From positions 1 to 25,023 of the forward strand of contig JBBPTG010000318.1 in the NCBI GenBank assembly GCA_038093975.1: a stretch of DNA of 25,023 nt. Reading direction: 5' to 3'. Below, in pieces: positions 1-10,450 of this stretch (its first letter is position 1; each line of letters opens with the position of its first letter). The stretch comes from Chalciporus piperatus. Lineage: Eukaryota; Basidiomycota; Agaricomycetes; Boletales; Boletaceae. The notes under the pieces were generated by a model, which saw nothing but the letters and a program-made list of their open reading frames with translations, was not told the origin of the DNA and ran no database searches. The translations under genes were made by a program, and so were the position numbers.

Positions 1-143
1 TCCGATGATCGGACGGAGGCATAAGACAGAATGACAAAGGAATGACAAAGAGGAAGGAAATGCCGACCGGATATGAGGTAGGTCTGGAGAACACGAGGCG
101 AACGAGTCAGAGAAAGGCCCACGAGGTGGGGTACGAGGCGGGG

Positions 144-235
144 CACGAGGCAGGTGAGTCACTGGAGGGTCCATGAGGTGGGACACGAGGCGGGTGAGTC
201 ACTGGAGGGTCCACGAGGTGGGACACGAGGCAGAC
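144..235. repeat. 40-bp G-rich direct repeat, about 2.2 copies
   Basis: The block GTGAGTCACTGGAGGGTCC recurs 40 bp apart, each copy followed by CAYGAGGTGGGACACGAGGC. Looser variants (CGAGGTGGGGTACGAGGC and similar) lie just upstream from about 120. No coding sense was found in it. It is a short local tandem duplication at the left edge of the window. Confidence 0.8.
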
Positions 236-313
236 AAGTCGAGGGCTAGAGCTAAGATCGGAGATCCGACTGCGGATAAGGGATCAATGAAGTAGATCAA
301 GCGTCTAGGTGAT

Positions 314-372
314 AGGAAGGACTCGGGGAAGTCAAGGAAGGACTCGGGGAAGTCAAGGAAGGACTCGGGGAG
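314..372. repeat. 21-bp tandem repeat, about 2.7 copies
   Basis: The unit AAGGACTCGGGGAAGTCAAGG is repeated head to tail with no visible differences. Because 21 is a multiple of three it keeps a minus-strand frame open (repeated SFLDFPE), but the frame has no other protein character and was not called a gene. Confidence 0.85.
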
Positions 373-420
373 AGACGGAGACAAGGAAAAAGGATAGGGG
401 CAGGTAGTGATCGTAACACT

Positions 421-2178
421 CCATCAAGTTTTTTAGTGGCCGATAGAACATTTGGAGTGTACTGTTATCCTACCACACGTCTTGACTTACGCAAGTTTGA
501 GGACGCGAGTCTCATAAGCAGAAACGGGAATTAATTGAAGAATGCACAAGTCTTCCTCGTTGTCATGTATAATGTGTAATTGATGTTTTTCCCAGCGGGT
601 TTGAACTTACGGAAACGACTTATGACTTTCCCAGTTGCCTTCACACAACTGACAGCTGCATTCTCCTATCAGTGATCAAACATATTCCTGAACCGCATCC
701 ACGCACCGGCTTGTGGGATTCAATTCCTCCATTTACTAGCCCTATCTCTGGCCGTCCGTTCTGATCATGTGCACTGAGACTGAGATGTCGTCCTCTGAAC
801 ACAGTAGGAAGAAAAGAAGAGAAGGGGTGAGATGATTTCCCTAATGGTCCTGTCAAACGCTGGGATGCGAACTATCGGATCACGTATGACCACTGGAAAC
901 TCACAGAGGTTGTGAATTTTGAACGAAACCTTAATCGAGTTAGGCCGTACGACCCCTTGGCTGGCATGAATGGCGTATACCCCGCATTCCGCGTAGGTGA
1001 GAAGGTAGTGCGATTCAAAGAAATCAATTTAATCACTTTCATCGGTCTGAAGAAAAGTTTTGCAGCTTCGATACGGATGAGGAATATCAGCCTTTGCCAA
1101 ATCAACCTGATCATGGAAAAAACTGAGCTAGAAAGTCATATTTGAATCACACACCTGCAGGTAACAACTGCACGAGGCACGTATGTTCAAACGTTCAGAC
1201 ATCAGTCCCTGTTTAGCAACACCGCGCATTGTGATGCGGTCCATGATTGACACCTTGTGAGTCAGATCGGTGAGTTCAAGTTGTGAGATTGACATCCCCT
1301 GACATCCCCGGAATGCTTCCATTCTAGTTATCCGAATATGACATTGGCGCAGAAGATGGTTGTTCGTCGAACGTCGGGCTCGTGCGGGTTGAAGGTTTCT
1401 TGGGGCTTGGTGCTATACAGTTGTGTTCTCACGCCTCAAGCCATCATCAATATTCAACCCCCGCCGTTCCGGAGTGTACCAGCGCAAGGTCCCAGTTGCA
1501 CTGTATGGCATCACTGGTACCAATGAGCATACGGTAACAGATATCGTCGATAAATCGATGATGTACCGCAAGGTGGGTGTGGGAACTGACTGCGTATACA
1601 GACCGGCACAAGATGCACAACGCGACAGCTGTCTCCCTTTCGAAGACGAACCTAGGTAACAATTTCCACACTAGATAATCGATAAGATCTTCTTCCTCTG
1701 GCCGGTTCGAAAAAGCAGAATCCAGTAAAGGTGAGTACACCCCAACCTAGGTCGGTTTGCTTCCGGATCTACGATGGAATGGCTGGAATGGAAGCACACG
1801 TCAAGCTCAAGACTTGGCAATTCGGGCATGAGGCACTGAACAGGCACCCGAGGATGTCATGAGTACGACGGGGTTCACCTCAAACGCACAAGGTCAAGGT
1901 ATGCAATAAAATAAAATATTTCTGTCGGATTGATGCTGCTTTATCGGGCTGTTCCCCATGCGGCTGCAAGCTCTTGGTTTTGGTCGAAATCGATCGAGAT
2001 GAGGTGAATCGTGCTTGAACTGGTTGCGAGGATTTGTGAGTTTTTCTGTTAGATTTTACCCTCATCATTGGATCAGGGTGACATGCAGCGCTGTTTCGAA
2101 TCGGCCAGCTTCGCAGTATCATTTTCATAAAATCTTGTCCCTTCACCTCCTATCTTCTTTTCGGTTTACTGTCTCCAA
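421..2178. other. No supportable gene
   Basis: Only short open frames of under 100 codons occur on both strands. None has a homologous copy in the window, a recognisable motif or a chain of phase-compatible exons. A GTGAGT donor-like site at about 1734 on the plus strand has no matching acceptor. The stretch could hold fragments of decayed genes, but nothing can be named. Confidence 0.5.
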
Positions 2179-2284
2179 CTAATGGCACCGGAACCATCCG
2201 TTCGGGCGCAAACCACTGGCAGAAGAGAAGGTAAGAGTCGGTGGCTGGTTCCAATCAACGCTCACAGAACATGCGGCTTCGTTG

Positions 2285-2469
2285 ATACTGTCACTTACCT
2301 TTCCATGGATAACGATGCGACGTAAGACCGCTATCAGCCGTGAGAGAGCGTGGCCATCTCGGGGCCAGCCCTGGGACCTTGGTCGATACTTAGTGATGAC
2401 ACGTCGACTCCAGCCACCCTTGCCTTGAACTGTGGGTCTGTTGAGCGGAACTTGATATTTAGTATACAT
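2285..2469 (-). other. Possible lone exon, unrecognised
   Basis: A minus-strand frame runs to a good GTAAGT donor after the residues RRIVIHGK (donor near 2300). No convincing partner exon, start or conserved motif was found. The overlapping frame reads FRSTDPQFKARVAGVD, which faintly recalls the LRARVELHD stretch of the degenerate gene at about 3150. The resemblance is too weak to join the two. This may be an exon remnant of a decayed gene or chance. Confidence 0.2.
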
Positions 2470-2839
2470 CCCGGATCACTGACTCGAAGACACAAGCTGA
2501 AGGGCGTGGCGTATAGCTGTCATTTTTTGAAAGAAGCCACTTTTTTGTATTTTGGCCGTTGCGAGATTGACCAGAATCATGACAAGAGTACACTGAAAAC
2601 AGTCGTTCGACTATCAAGGGCTAAACATACGCTGTGTAGACAGATGAAGTTTGCGACTGAGGCTCAGTAGCTAACATCGCAAACCTAGGCTTGACACAGG
2701 GAGTGACCTCGATGCATACACGTCTTGAAATGTGTATTGGCCTAGGATCACTTCACCCCCTTGGCACCGGTGCCCAGCCTACCCTTCTCGTCAGCTACAG
2801 ATGCACATGACTCGTCGTGACAACGTGATAATGTAGATG

Positions 2840-3700
2840 ACTTACGGATGAGCTGCACGGGACGCAATGTCAGTAGGCAATTCGACCGGCTTGGTGAGAG
2901 GGGTACCAAAGCCGTGATACTCAGGTCCCCTGGAAGAATACAATGTCATCTGGAGTCCAATGCGCATAGATACCATGCGCGAGATTATCCTCTCTATTAT
3001 AGTACATATATTACCCGAAAGGTCTACAATAGTATTCCACTCCATCAGTTGACGCTAGCAGACAAGATGAACGAGAAATCACTAACCAATGTTCAGACCT
3101 TTTGCATCGCTAGCTTCATCGTGAAGTTCAACCCGCGCCCTCAGTTGTGGGCTTCCGATAGTGATGGTAATATCTCCACTTCCGGCATCCTTTCGATATG
3201 CGCAGGGTTAGAACGAGAGGAAGACCTCTGCCAGTCTCTACGGTCCACAAGGAACTTACTCGGAGAGTCTTCCTCTCCCTCGCTGGACTAGAGTTTGAAC
3301 AAATAGTAAGAAGTAGTAGAGCGCATGACGAAAGAATGACAGCGGACCGGCTCAGCTGAGTCACCACTGCTTGACCTTGACGAAACAATGAGACACCGAA
3401 GACACATCAGCATCGCGAATCGTATGAGGACAAAAGTCTTGGTGATTATGTTCCTAATCATAGCTGGAGGAGGTTGTTCCCCGCCGCACCGTGGACGTAG
3501 TCAGCGAGGTAGCGCTGATTAAGGGCTGACGGGTTGAGACTGTGCAAGAATATTCCGTTGGCTTTCATGTGATCGTGAATACGAGACACTAAATCCAAAG
3601 TGCTCGAACTGACCCTTCTATGCAATTTTCTGGATATTGTTGAACTCAATCAGCCTAGTTCTCAACCCGCCTAGCCGCCTCCATACGTCCTTGCGAGAGT
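2840..3700 (-). pseudogene. Degenerate copy A of an unrecognised gene
   Basis: This segment aligns along its length with 9680-10450 on the same strand. Read 5' to 3' on the minus strand, the conserved pieces are RLGGLRTRLIEFNNIQK, ALNQRYLADYVHGAAGN, GDITITIGSPQLRARVELHD, RQLMEWNTIVDLSGN and DNLAHGIYAHWTPDDIV. The intron before GDITIT keeps a GTAAGT donor here, but its acceptor reads TTCTAA where the other copy has TTCTAG. The frame breaks between pieces, so this is a relic. The family was not recognised: there is no catalytic motif, signal peptide or membrane segment. The upstream open frame to about 4080 (residues GYIDVGLGDKVKEIYDVF) may be its 5' continuation. Confidence 0.5.
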
Positions 3701-4290
3701 CGCTACTGAATACATCATAGATTTCTTTGACCTTATCGCCGAGCCCAACATCAATGTAACCTACGAGTTGAAAACGAGGTGCACACCTTTCAGGTTGCAA
3801 GTACAAGGCCACAAGGTTGCGGATGATGCTTCTACACTTCAATTGGCTGAATAGGAAGGACTCTGAGTACACATCGATTTCTGTACCAGAAACACAATAA
3901 GATCGGTGGTCATGTGCAAGGAAAGGGAGAGTCCGCGGCTCACAGAATGGCGATCGGGCCTTCGTACTAGTGTTCGCGGCCAAGTCCGAAGGAGAGGTAG
4001 CAGGTATTAACGTGTGGGACGGTGCGCCCAAAGATGTGTACTTGGGTAGTCTGCAATGCAGCCGGCCTATCTGCAAAGGCAAAGAGGGACAACTTTTACG
4101 TTGCGTTTTCGAGGCTTTCGCATGCCTGGGCCTAAGGATTCTGATTGGGACGGCTAACCTTTACTCACTACTATACCTAAACTGGGTGCTCGAGAGCCGG
4201 GCAAGGTGGAGTGAAAAGGTTTTCCGCTGCACAATTCGGTGCACACCACGGCTATTGAATTTGCGATGCACCTGAACCGAACAGCAGAAG
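3701..4290. other. Region between relic gene A and AP-A
   Basis: A minus-strand open frame covers much of this stretch (up to about 4080) and may be an older exon of the relic gene at 2840-3700. A plus-strand frame at 3970-4275 overlaps it. Neither has a second copy or a motif that would decide between them. The last 100 bases are the 5' flank of the aspartic protease. Confidence 0.35.
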
Positions 4291-4300
4291 TACTTAAAAA
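4291..4300 (+). promoter_or_regulatory. TATA-like element of AP-A
   Basis: TACTTAAAAA lies 84 bases before the AP-A start codon, a usual distance for a fungal core promoter once a short 5' leader is allowed for. This is inference from position and base composition only. Confidence 0.35.
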
Positions 4301-4383
4301 TGTCTATCTCCTGCCGCAGTGAGGTTGGTGGTTCTCCTCAATAACTCTCCCAGAATTCAAATTTTCATCGCCTGCGGTCCACC

Positions 4384-5829
4384 ATGATCGCGTCTGCCCT
4401 CCTCGTCCTGCTTCCCTCCGTTTATGCAGGCGTACTCCGCCTCAAGCTTCAGGAAGATCGCCCTGTCGCCCCTTGCCATATCTTGGAACACTCATGCCTC
4501 GAGGCATACGATGTCCTGGACTACCAACAGGTCCCCATGTTGGATGTTGGCGGAACTGGTCAAAATTCGCAGACCGAAGCGGACCCGCATGCCGACTCGG
4601 ATGGTCATTCCCTCCCACTCCTCAGTAAGCAGTGTCATTCACCCGCGCCCATCGAATCTCACCTTGTCATGTGAAGACTATGAAAATAAGTACTACTATA
4701 CTGAGATTTCTCTCGGCTCCCCTCCTCAAACCTTCAAGGTTATGCTTGACACCGGGTAAGTGGTCCTCCTGCCCACCAATTCCAATTCTATGTCTCAACA
4801 TTCTTATAGTTCAAGTAACCTCTGGGTTCCCGGCTTGAACTGCCGCTCTGACGCGTGCTCCCCTCATCCGAAGTATAATTCCACCGCATCTGCCTCGTAT
4901 CAGGCCAACAACTCCGCAATAGCGATCAAATACCTAACGGGTAGAGTTTCTGGACGCGTCTCCCGGGACACCCTCACCATTGGAGACCTGACAATCCCCA
5001 ATCAAGATTTCGCAGAGGTCAGCGTTTCTATAGATGGGTTCGCCGATGACAAGTGAGCCGGTCGCGTGTGAAAGCAGCACATTGTCTCATATTCTCTAGG
5101 TACGATGGAGTGCTTGGGCTTGCGTACTATGCACGCTCTAGAAACGGGATCGTCCCGCCGTTTTACAACCTGATGGAACAAGGTGTTCTCGATGAGCCCT
5201 TGATGTCATTCTATCTCGGCTCACCAGAGGGGTACGGTGGCGAGATCATACTCGGAGGCGTGAATCATTTAGCCTATGAGGGAGAAATTACCTATATTCC
5301 TGTTAGCCACAAGGCGTACTGGGAGATAGAGCTTGAAAAGGTTTCTGTCGGCAACTGGGTTAAGGAGTTACATGTTGGTGCTATCATTGATACGGGCAAG
5401 TCCATGCATCCCTCGACCTAAAGGGTATACTGAACTTCATCAAGGTAGCAGCCTTATCAATCTTCCCAGCAGTATTTTAGCGCCACTGGCCCGGAAGCTC
5501 CGTGCCAAGAAAAGCCGTAGTGGCGATTATTGGATCGAGTGCAAAGCTGTATCCAATCTGCCCGAACTGACATTCTACTTCGACGGCAAGCCATTTCCGC
5601 TGACGGGTGAGGATTATGTAGTGCGTCGAAATGTTGCAAATCGCACATGGTGCTACTTGGGCTTGAAAGATCGCACCCCAGATTCTCGCTGGATCATTGG
5701 TATGGGCTCAACACAATCAATGTGTCACATGAATCGCTGATTTGTCCCCTAGGCAGTGTGTTTCTTCGGCGCTACATGTCTGTGTACGACTTTGGGAGAG
5801 ATGCAGTTGGATTTGCTCGAGCTGTATGA
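4384..5829 (+). CDS. Secreted pepsin-like aspartic protease (family A1), AP-A
   Basis: Six exons reconstruct one continuous 396-residue protein: 4384-4624, 4677-4755, 4810-5052, 5100-5399, 5449-5699 and 5753-5829, with introns of 52, 54, 47, 49 and 53 bp. All junctions are phase-compatible. Residues 1-15 (MIASALLVLLPSVYA) form a signal peptide, followed by a propeptide to about residue 80. The mature start YYYTEISLGSPPQTF leads to the first catalytic motif [10 protein letters not shown] (Asp105), split by intron 2. A flap-like KYLTGRVSG carries the expected Tyr. The second motif is DTGNS (Asp285), where the family usually has DTGTS or DTGSS. The C-terminus WIIGSVFLRRYMSVYDFG is typical of the family. 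Known role of A1 enzymes: acid endopeptidases; in fungi usually exported for protein digestion. The 49-bp intron 4 (GTCCAT donor, CTGAAC branch-like site, GGTAG acceptor) mimics a frameshift if overlooked. It is the only copy here that looks intact. Confidence 0.88.
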
Positions 5830-6547
5830 ACATTTCCCCGCACTGGAAGTCACTGCAGTCCATCGTAATGTGGCTATGCATCGCATGTGTCAAATCTGTA
5901 AAGCAGTCTTGTAACGTAACGTTGGAAGGTGTCGTTCCGGCCATTTCGCGGGCTTTGGTTGGCTGATGCTTGGCCAAAACATGGCAACTTAACCTAGGGT
6001 CCAAGTTCAAGTCTGCCAATTCCCACTTTCAGATGCTTGTTAACCCGTGCCGGTTGTGACCATGACGCACAACCCTCAAGGCCTCAAGGCCTCCCCCCTC
6101 AAACGTTCCGCTGATCCATCGAGTCATGACCATGGATTCCTCCAGAGTCCGTTCCACCTCCGGAACAGATAAACGTGGCTTCCGTAAAGTTATTCCAGTT
6201 TGCATGCCTCGCTGACTTCAAGTTCGAGGGACAGGAATGCAGGCATGGAAGCACACCGATGATTCTTGCTCGAATCATTGGACGACTCACAGGATTTGTC
6301 ACACATTTTCAGTGGGTCCGCTCGCTTTATGGAACTCTCCAAGCCACTGTTGAAGAACGTGCACTTGGTGATGGTTGCGCGAATGTCGCACTCCGAGTCA
6401 GGTACATGTCAGAAAAGAGTCATTTACTTGGTTCCAATGATATTTCTGTGTCAGATCCAGTTGTAGCATATACAAGCTTTCTGACAATCGAGGGATAGCA
6501 CACGTGTGTCAGCGGAGCCTGTTACTGCAGTTACAGGTTATCGTTGC
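5830..6547. repeat. Duplicated non-coding flank, copy 1
   Basis: From about 5936 to 6490 this stretch matches 11502-12040, starting at GGCCATTTCGCG and running to the motif CGAGGGATA. The second copy lacks about 60 bp near 6240-6290 and has small indels. No open frame is preserved in both copies, so it is best read as the shared 3' flank carried along when the protease locus was duplicated. A 46-bp piece near 6490 (CACACGTGTGTCAGCGGAGC) also has a relative at about 14645. Confidence 0.7.
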
Positions 6548-8488
6548 CGTACAGCGTGTAAATATCAGGCGATCTAATCTGAGATCTGAATTCCGTGGAG
6601 GTTGGAATACGTATTACTAGTACCTCCAAAGACATCACGGTGGAGAGATCACGACGATGACTGGTTAGGCAATTGAATTGCCACCGGTGCAAGAATCGTG
6701 GATTTATTTGATGGTGTCACTGTCACCAAACCGGCTCATCCGACTTGTCGCTGAGAGCATGCTGAATCGATCAGAAGGGACATGCCCCCTGCAGAGAGGA
6801 TCTTATCGTACGGGATGACCCATATATTCATGCAGAACTGACGATGCTCCATTTGGATCGCATCTGAGATCTGAGGCCTGAGGTCTGGCATGCTTGCTAA
6901 CGAGGTCAATTCCTAACCCGAAACATGGACGGCGCCCCTCAACGTTCAACTTTGGAGGTCCAGGTATAAGTATTACCATGTGCGTCTCACTCATCTTCAA
7001 GTTCGTCCCTCTCGCTGTTACGAACGACCACAGTCCACCCTCCGACTCCCAAACTTACCAGAATCATGTCCAACCCCTCCACCGCGACCAAAGCTTGCTT
7101 CGTCAAATATCCAGATGGTAGCACCACCAGTAACAATGGTCAAAACGCCGTCGCATCTAAGAAAGTGTGGCCCATTAGTGGCGCTAAAGTGGCCCCTGAC
7201 GGCAAGCGGGTAGGATGACCAATGTACCCTCGCATTATTGTATCCATGGTGATCCGTCGACTTCCCCCAGACAATCTTTGTCGACTTCAAGGGCGGGGAT
7301 GCAAAACAACACAAAGCCGTCATGGATACGCTCAAAAAGTCTGAGACACCCCCGAGCTCACTCAAGAGGACAGGCAAGACCCACACTTGGGCAGACTTCG
7401 CCAACATCGAGTTCACTGAGCAAAGCGCCGCTGCCGACGTTTCTGTCTCCTTCAAACGAGACGGTAGCTCTTGGAGCTATGTGGGCACAGATGCGACTGG
7501 TGCCATCCAGAAGCAAACTCCGAGCATGAACCTTGGATGGCTCCCCGAGGATCGGGAAATTCCTATGAGCACAGATCGCGCTACCATCCTTCACGAGTTC
7601 GGACACGCTCTCGGGTTCATGCATGAACATCAGAGTCCCGCCAGAGGGGGCATCATCACTCTCAACGAGCAGGCTTGCTACCGATACTATTTGCCGAAAC
7701 TTGGCGGCGATCGGCAGAAGGTCAGAAGTCAGGTCATCGACACATACAACTCGTCCGACATAGCGGCTTTCAGCAACCTCGACGTCGAATCGATTATGAT
7801 GTACGTCGATCGCGATGTCACTTCACAAACGTCTCTCAACCCTGACCTCGCTCATCTCCATAGGTATCCTATGACCGCCGATCTCAATGAACAAGGCATC
7901 AACGTCGGGTTCAACGACAGACTGTCCATCCTCGATCAGGCCTTCGCCACCCTCATGTACCCACCAGACTTGACTAAACCAGCGAATGTCACCCGCTTTA
8001 TGGAAGCGATGGAAATAGCTGGTATCGCTGAATCAGAGGCCGGCATCATCCTCGGAGCATTCGAGAAGCCTGGCGGTGGCACATATGCGACAGATGATGA
8101 CATCCGTCCGGGCCTCGCAGCGGTACGAGAAAAATTTGTATTGCAGAATGCGAAGGCGATGGCCAGGTTCAGAAGTGAGGTGTCCTTCTTTTTTTAGTCC
8201 TTGATTCTGATTTTCCGTCGTCATGGCCCAGGCAACGCCAACCTCCTCCACCAGATCGACTTTAACAACCCGCAATCTGGGATCGGGGGCTTCTTCCGCG
8301 ATCTCGCCAAGAATAAGCTCGTGAGAAGCGTTGTGAAGAACGTTGCGAAGGAAGTATTTCAGCAGAATGGTATCGATATAATCGAACCACAGGTCTCGGA
8401 GACCAATACGATGCATGCCATCGGGAGGCTCGTTACCCATCCTGACATACACCAAGCTGTTTCCAGCGCCTTCTTCGATCTGCTTGGG
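6548..8488 (+). repeat. Segmental duplication, left copy (contains MP1)
   Basis: About 1.94 kb is repeated in direct orientation at 16322-18263. From 7322 to 8488 the two copies keep a constant offset of 9775 bases with no indel and few substitutions. The promoter and first intron differ by several small insertions and deletions. The shared block begins near CCGTACAGCGTGTAAATATC and ends inside exon 3 of the metalloprotease gene at CTGCTTGGG. Confidence 0.92.
6964..6973 (+). promoter_or_regulatory. TATA-like element of MP1
   Basis: GTATAAGTAT lies about 100 bases before the chosen MP1 start codon and is preserved in the MP2 copy. An earlier ATG at 6978 lies only 5 bases beyond it and in another frame, so it would probably fall before the transcript start. 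Confidence 0.45.
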
Positions 8489-8749
8489 GATAAGACTAAC
8501 GCCGAGAGTGGCATAAACCCATGGGAACTTACTTTCACCACAAATCCTCGGCTCACTCAGGCACCCGAATTTATCAAAAAGGTCTTTTACAACCTTATCC
8601 GCCAAATGGACTTCGATAGTTTCCCGGATACAGATATACGTCAACTAGCAGAAACTCATCGCGATGAGGTCGAGAACACCTGGGGGTTGACGATCCCCTC
8701 TGGTCTACGAGGAGGGTCTGCAAGCAAAGGCTGGTGCGCTATCCAATAA
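7066..8749 (+). CDS. Metzincin zinc metalloprotease MP1 (astacin/matrixin-like)
   Basis: Exons 7066-7209, 7271-8174 and 8232-8749 give 521 residues in one frame; introns are 61 and 58 bp. The zinc site HEFGHALGFMHEHQSP (His156, Glu157, His160, His166) fits HExxHxxGxxH followed by Glu, and SIMMY at about residue 222 is the Met-turn expected of metzincins. This predicts a zinc endopeptidase. The N-terminus MSNPSTATKACFVKYPDG is not a signal peptide, so export is not evident. After about residue 300 the protein leaves the catalytic fold and shows short repeated modules (NKLVRSVVKNVA, HPDIHQAVSSAF) shared with MP3 and MP4. The start is the first ATG after the TATA-like site and is kept in MP2. 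The 3' end is uncertain: it either stops at 8749 after residues WCAIQ or splices onward to 8992. Catalytic part sure, C-terminal structure less so. Confidence 0.82.
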
Positions 8750-8786
8750 AGGAAGTATTTCCTGGCATTGATAACGGTGTATCTAG

Positions 8787-8992
8787 GTGTCGCATCGACC
8801 TTCAAGGACCTGGTACTGGAGCCGACGCTGGTCGAGCGAATATTCAAGGGCAATGGAACGGGGTTTCGTGAGTTTGTCTATTTGGCGCGTTTTCACACCG
8901 ACTTCACAACCTTTCGTCTCACAGGGTATGCCACCTCCTTGTTCAAATTCAGAAAAATTTTGGAAGAAGAGCTATTCGTAATGCTTTGGTGA
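8787..8992 (+). other. Possible additional 3' exons of MP1
   Basis: Downstream of the MP1 stop the same frame resumes as VASTFKDLVLEPTLVERIF, which fits the repeated module of the C-terminal region. A clean intron (GTGAGT at 8868 to CACAG at 8924, 57 bp) follows, and the frame then runs RYATSLFKFRKILEEELF to a stop at 8990-8992. A frame-keeping join to MP1 would need a weaker donor, GTCTAC at 8703, with the acceptor TAG at 8786 (84 bp). The alternative donor GTGCGC at 8734 shifts the frame. These exons may be used, or may be remains of an older 3' end. Confidence 0.35.
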
Positions 8993-9680
8993 AAAGTGTT
9001 GATACCACCCAGACTGCGCGACTCAGCATGGTTTGAAACCACAAATTACGTATGTTTCCATTCCACTGCCTTGACATTGACTTGTGGTGTGACGGTTAGA
9101 ACTTTAGGGCTCTTGCCAATCGCCCTTAGCAACGCAAGTTTTCGGAATTGTACTTATATCGACCCCCGTGTTTCCGTGAAATAATCGATGCAAGCAAAGT
9201 CTTGCTCGTTTTCTCTAGTAGGCGAATGACAGAGTGATCGGTTTCGATCGATGATTCCAAGGGTGAATATGACGTTTAGTGTTCAATATGGCTCAATGTT
9301 ATTCGCTGTCACGCTCCCTTTCCGCTCATCAGCGGTACACCGAATACTGCTTTGTCAGTGACGATCATCGTCAATCACATTCGACTTGTCAACTTGACGC
9401 AGTTTCAAGTTGTTTTACCGAACTGGCTCCACTTGCACCGTGATGTTACTCGATGCATAGTGTATTGCTGCAGTCACGGTAAGATCGACTTGCTCAGTTT
9501 TATCTACGGGGACCCGGATTCGCCTTGGATCATGCTAGTGTGCGCTAGCACCATCATCGCGATCTGTCCTCCCAACTTTTTCATATTTGATGAAGATCTG
9601 TTGGCACACTCTACGCCTGATGCAGGTGGAAAACCCATAGAAACGCTCATGAAAGTCGGGTACTCGATTGGAGGTAAGAG
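8993..9680. other. No supportable gene
   Basis: Several 60-110 codon frames occur on both strands, but none has a motif, a homologous copy in the window or a splice chain. It lies between MP1 and the relic gene B. Confidence 0.45.
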
Positions 9681-10450
9681 TCACCAGCCGTGATACCCAG
9701 ACAATCCCGAGTCGAGTACCACTCGCGAGATTATTGTAGTACAAAGTACCCGGAACGTCTACAACATTCCGCTCGATCAGCTGACGCTACCAGACATGGC
9801 AAAGAAGAAACGACTAACCGATATCTAGATCTCCTCCTTTGCTAGCTTCATCGTGGAATTTAACCTGGGCCCTCAGTTTCGTGCGTCTGATGGTGATGGT
9901 AATATCTCCGCTGCCGGCAGACTCTTCCGTATGTACAGGACTAGAACGAGAGGAAGACCTCTGCCAGTCTCTATGGTTCACAAGGAGCCTACTCGAAGAC
10001 CCCCCCGGCATCCCCCTCCCTCGCTGGGCTTGGTGACGATGTTCCTGATCAGGAGCTTGTTATCCGCCGCACCATGGACGTAGTCAGTGATGTAGCTCTG
10101 GTTAAGGGCTGCCTGGCTGAGGCTGCCCAAGAAGATTCTGTTGGCTGCGTGCGGTCATGAGTATGAGACATGGAATCATCAAACTGCTCGAACTTACCAA
10201 CATACGGCAGCTTAATCGCGTTGTTGCGCTCGAAGACCATCTCTCTCACTTCCCTCAGCTGCCAGAAGAAGGGCGCGTGTCGTTTGCACGAAAGCATCAA
10301 TGATCTAGCGCCTAGTATCCGCTAGGGCTTGGAATCCAGGAACTTTCATGCCTCCTTCGAACTTCCTGGGATTTCTGAAGTCAGGCGAGTACAAGAGTAT
10401 GATGAAGGCCTTCAAGTCTGTTTTGGTGCGACGTGGGGGGGCTTTATCTT
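9680..10450 (-). pseudogene. Degenerate copy B of an unrecognised gene
   Basis: This is the better preserved sister of 2840-3700. On the minus strand, possible exons read TDLKAFIILLYSPDFRNPRK (about 10440-10330), APFFWQLREVREMVFERNN to KLPYV (to 10198), ANRIFLGSLSQAALNQSYIT to NKLLIRNIVTKPSEG (10144-9993), GDITITIRRTKLRAQVKFHD (to 9819) and RQLIERNVVDVPGTLYYNN (9786 onward). Introns 10145-10197 (GTAAGT, 53 bp) and 9941-9992 (GTAGGC, 52 bp) look normal; 9787-9818 is only 32 bp. Phase fails at the 9941-9992 intron after a GGGGGG run, and the first piece ends in a stop. It is therefore probably a decayed multi-exon gene. No family was recognised. Confidence 0.5.

Noticed and set aside
1447..1740. 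97-codon minus-strand frame as a gene
   Set aside because: No motif, no second copy, no splice partners; such lengths occur by chance at this base composition.
5392..5425. Frameshift and stop in AP-A after DTGKSMHPST, also present in AP-C
   Set aside because: A 49-bp phase-correct intron explains it and restores the family motif; two copies sharing the same supposed lesion also fits an intron better.
7018..7455. Minus-strand frames opposite MP1 (and the same opposite MP2)
   Set aside because: Antisense shadows of codon-biased exons; the plus strand carries the zinc motif and phase-correct introns.
9352..9693. 113-codon plus-strand frame as a gene
   Set aside because: No recognisable domain, and its 3' end borders the opposite-strand relic gene B.
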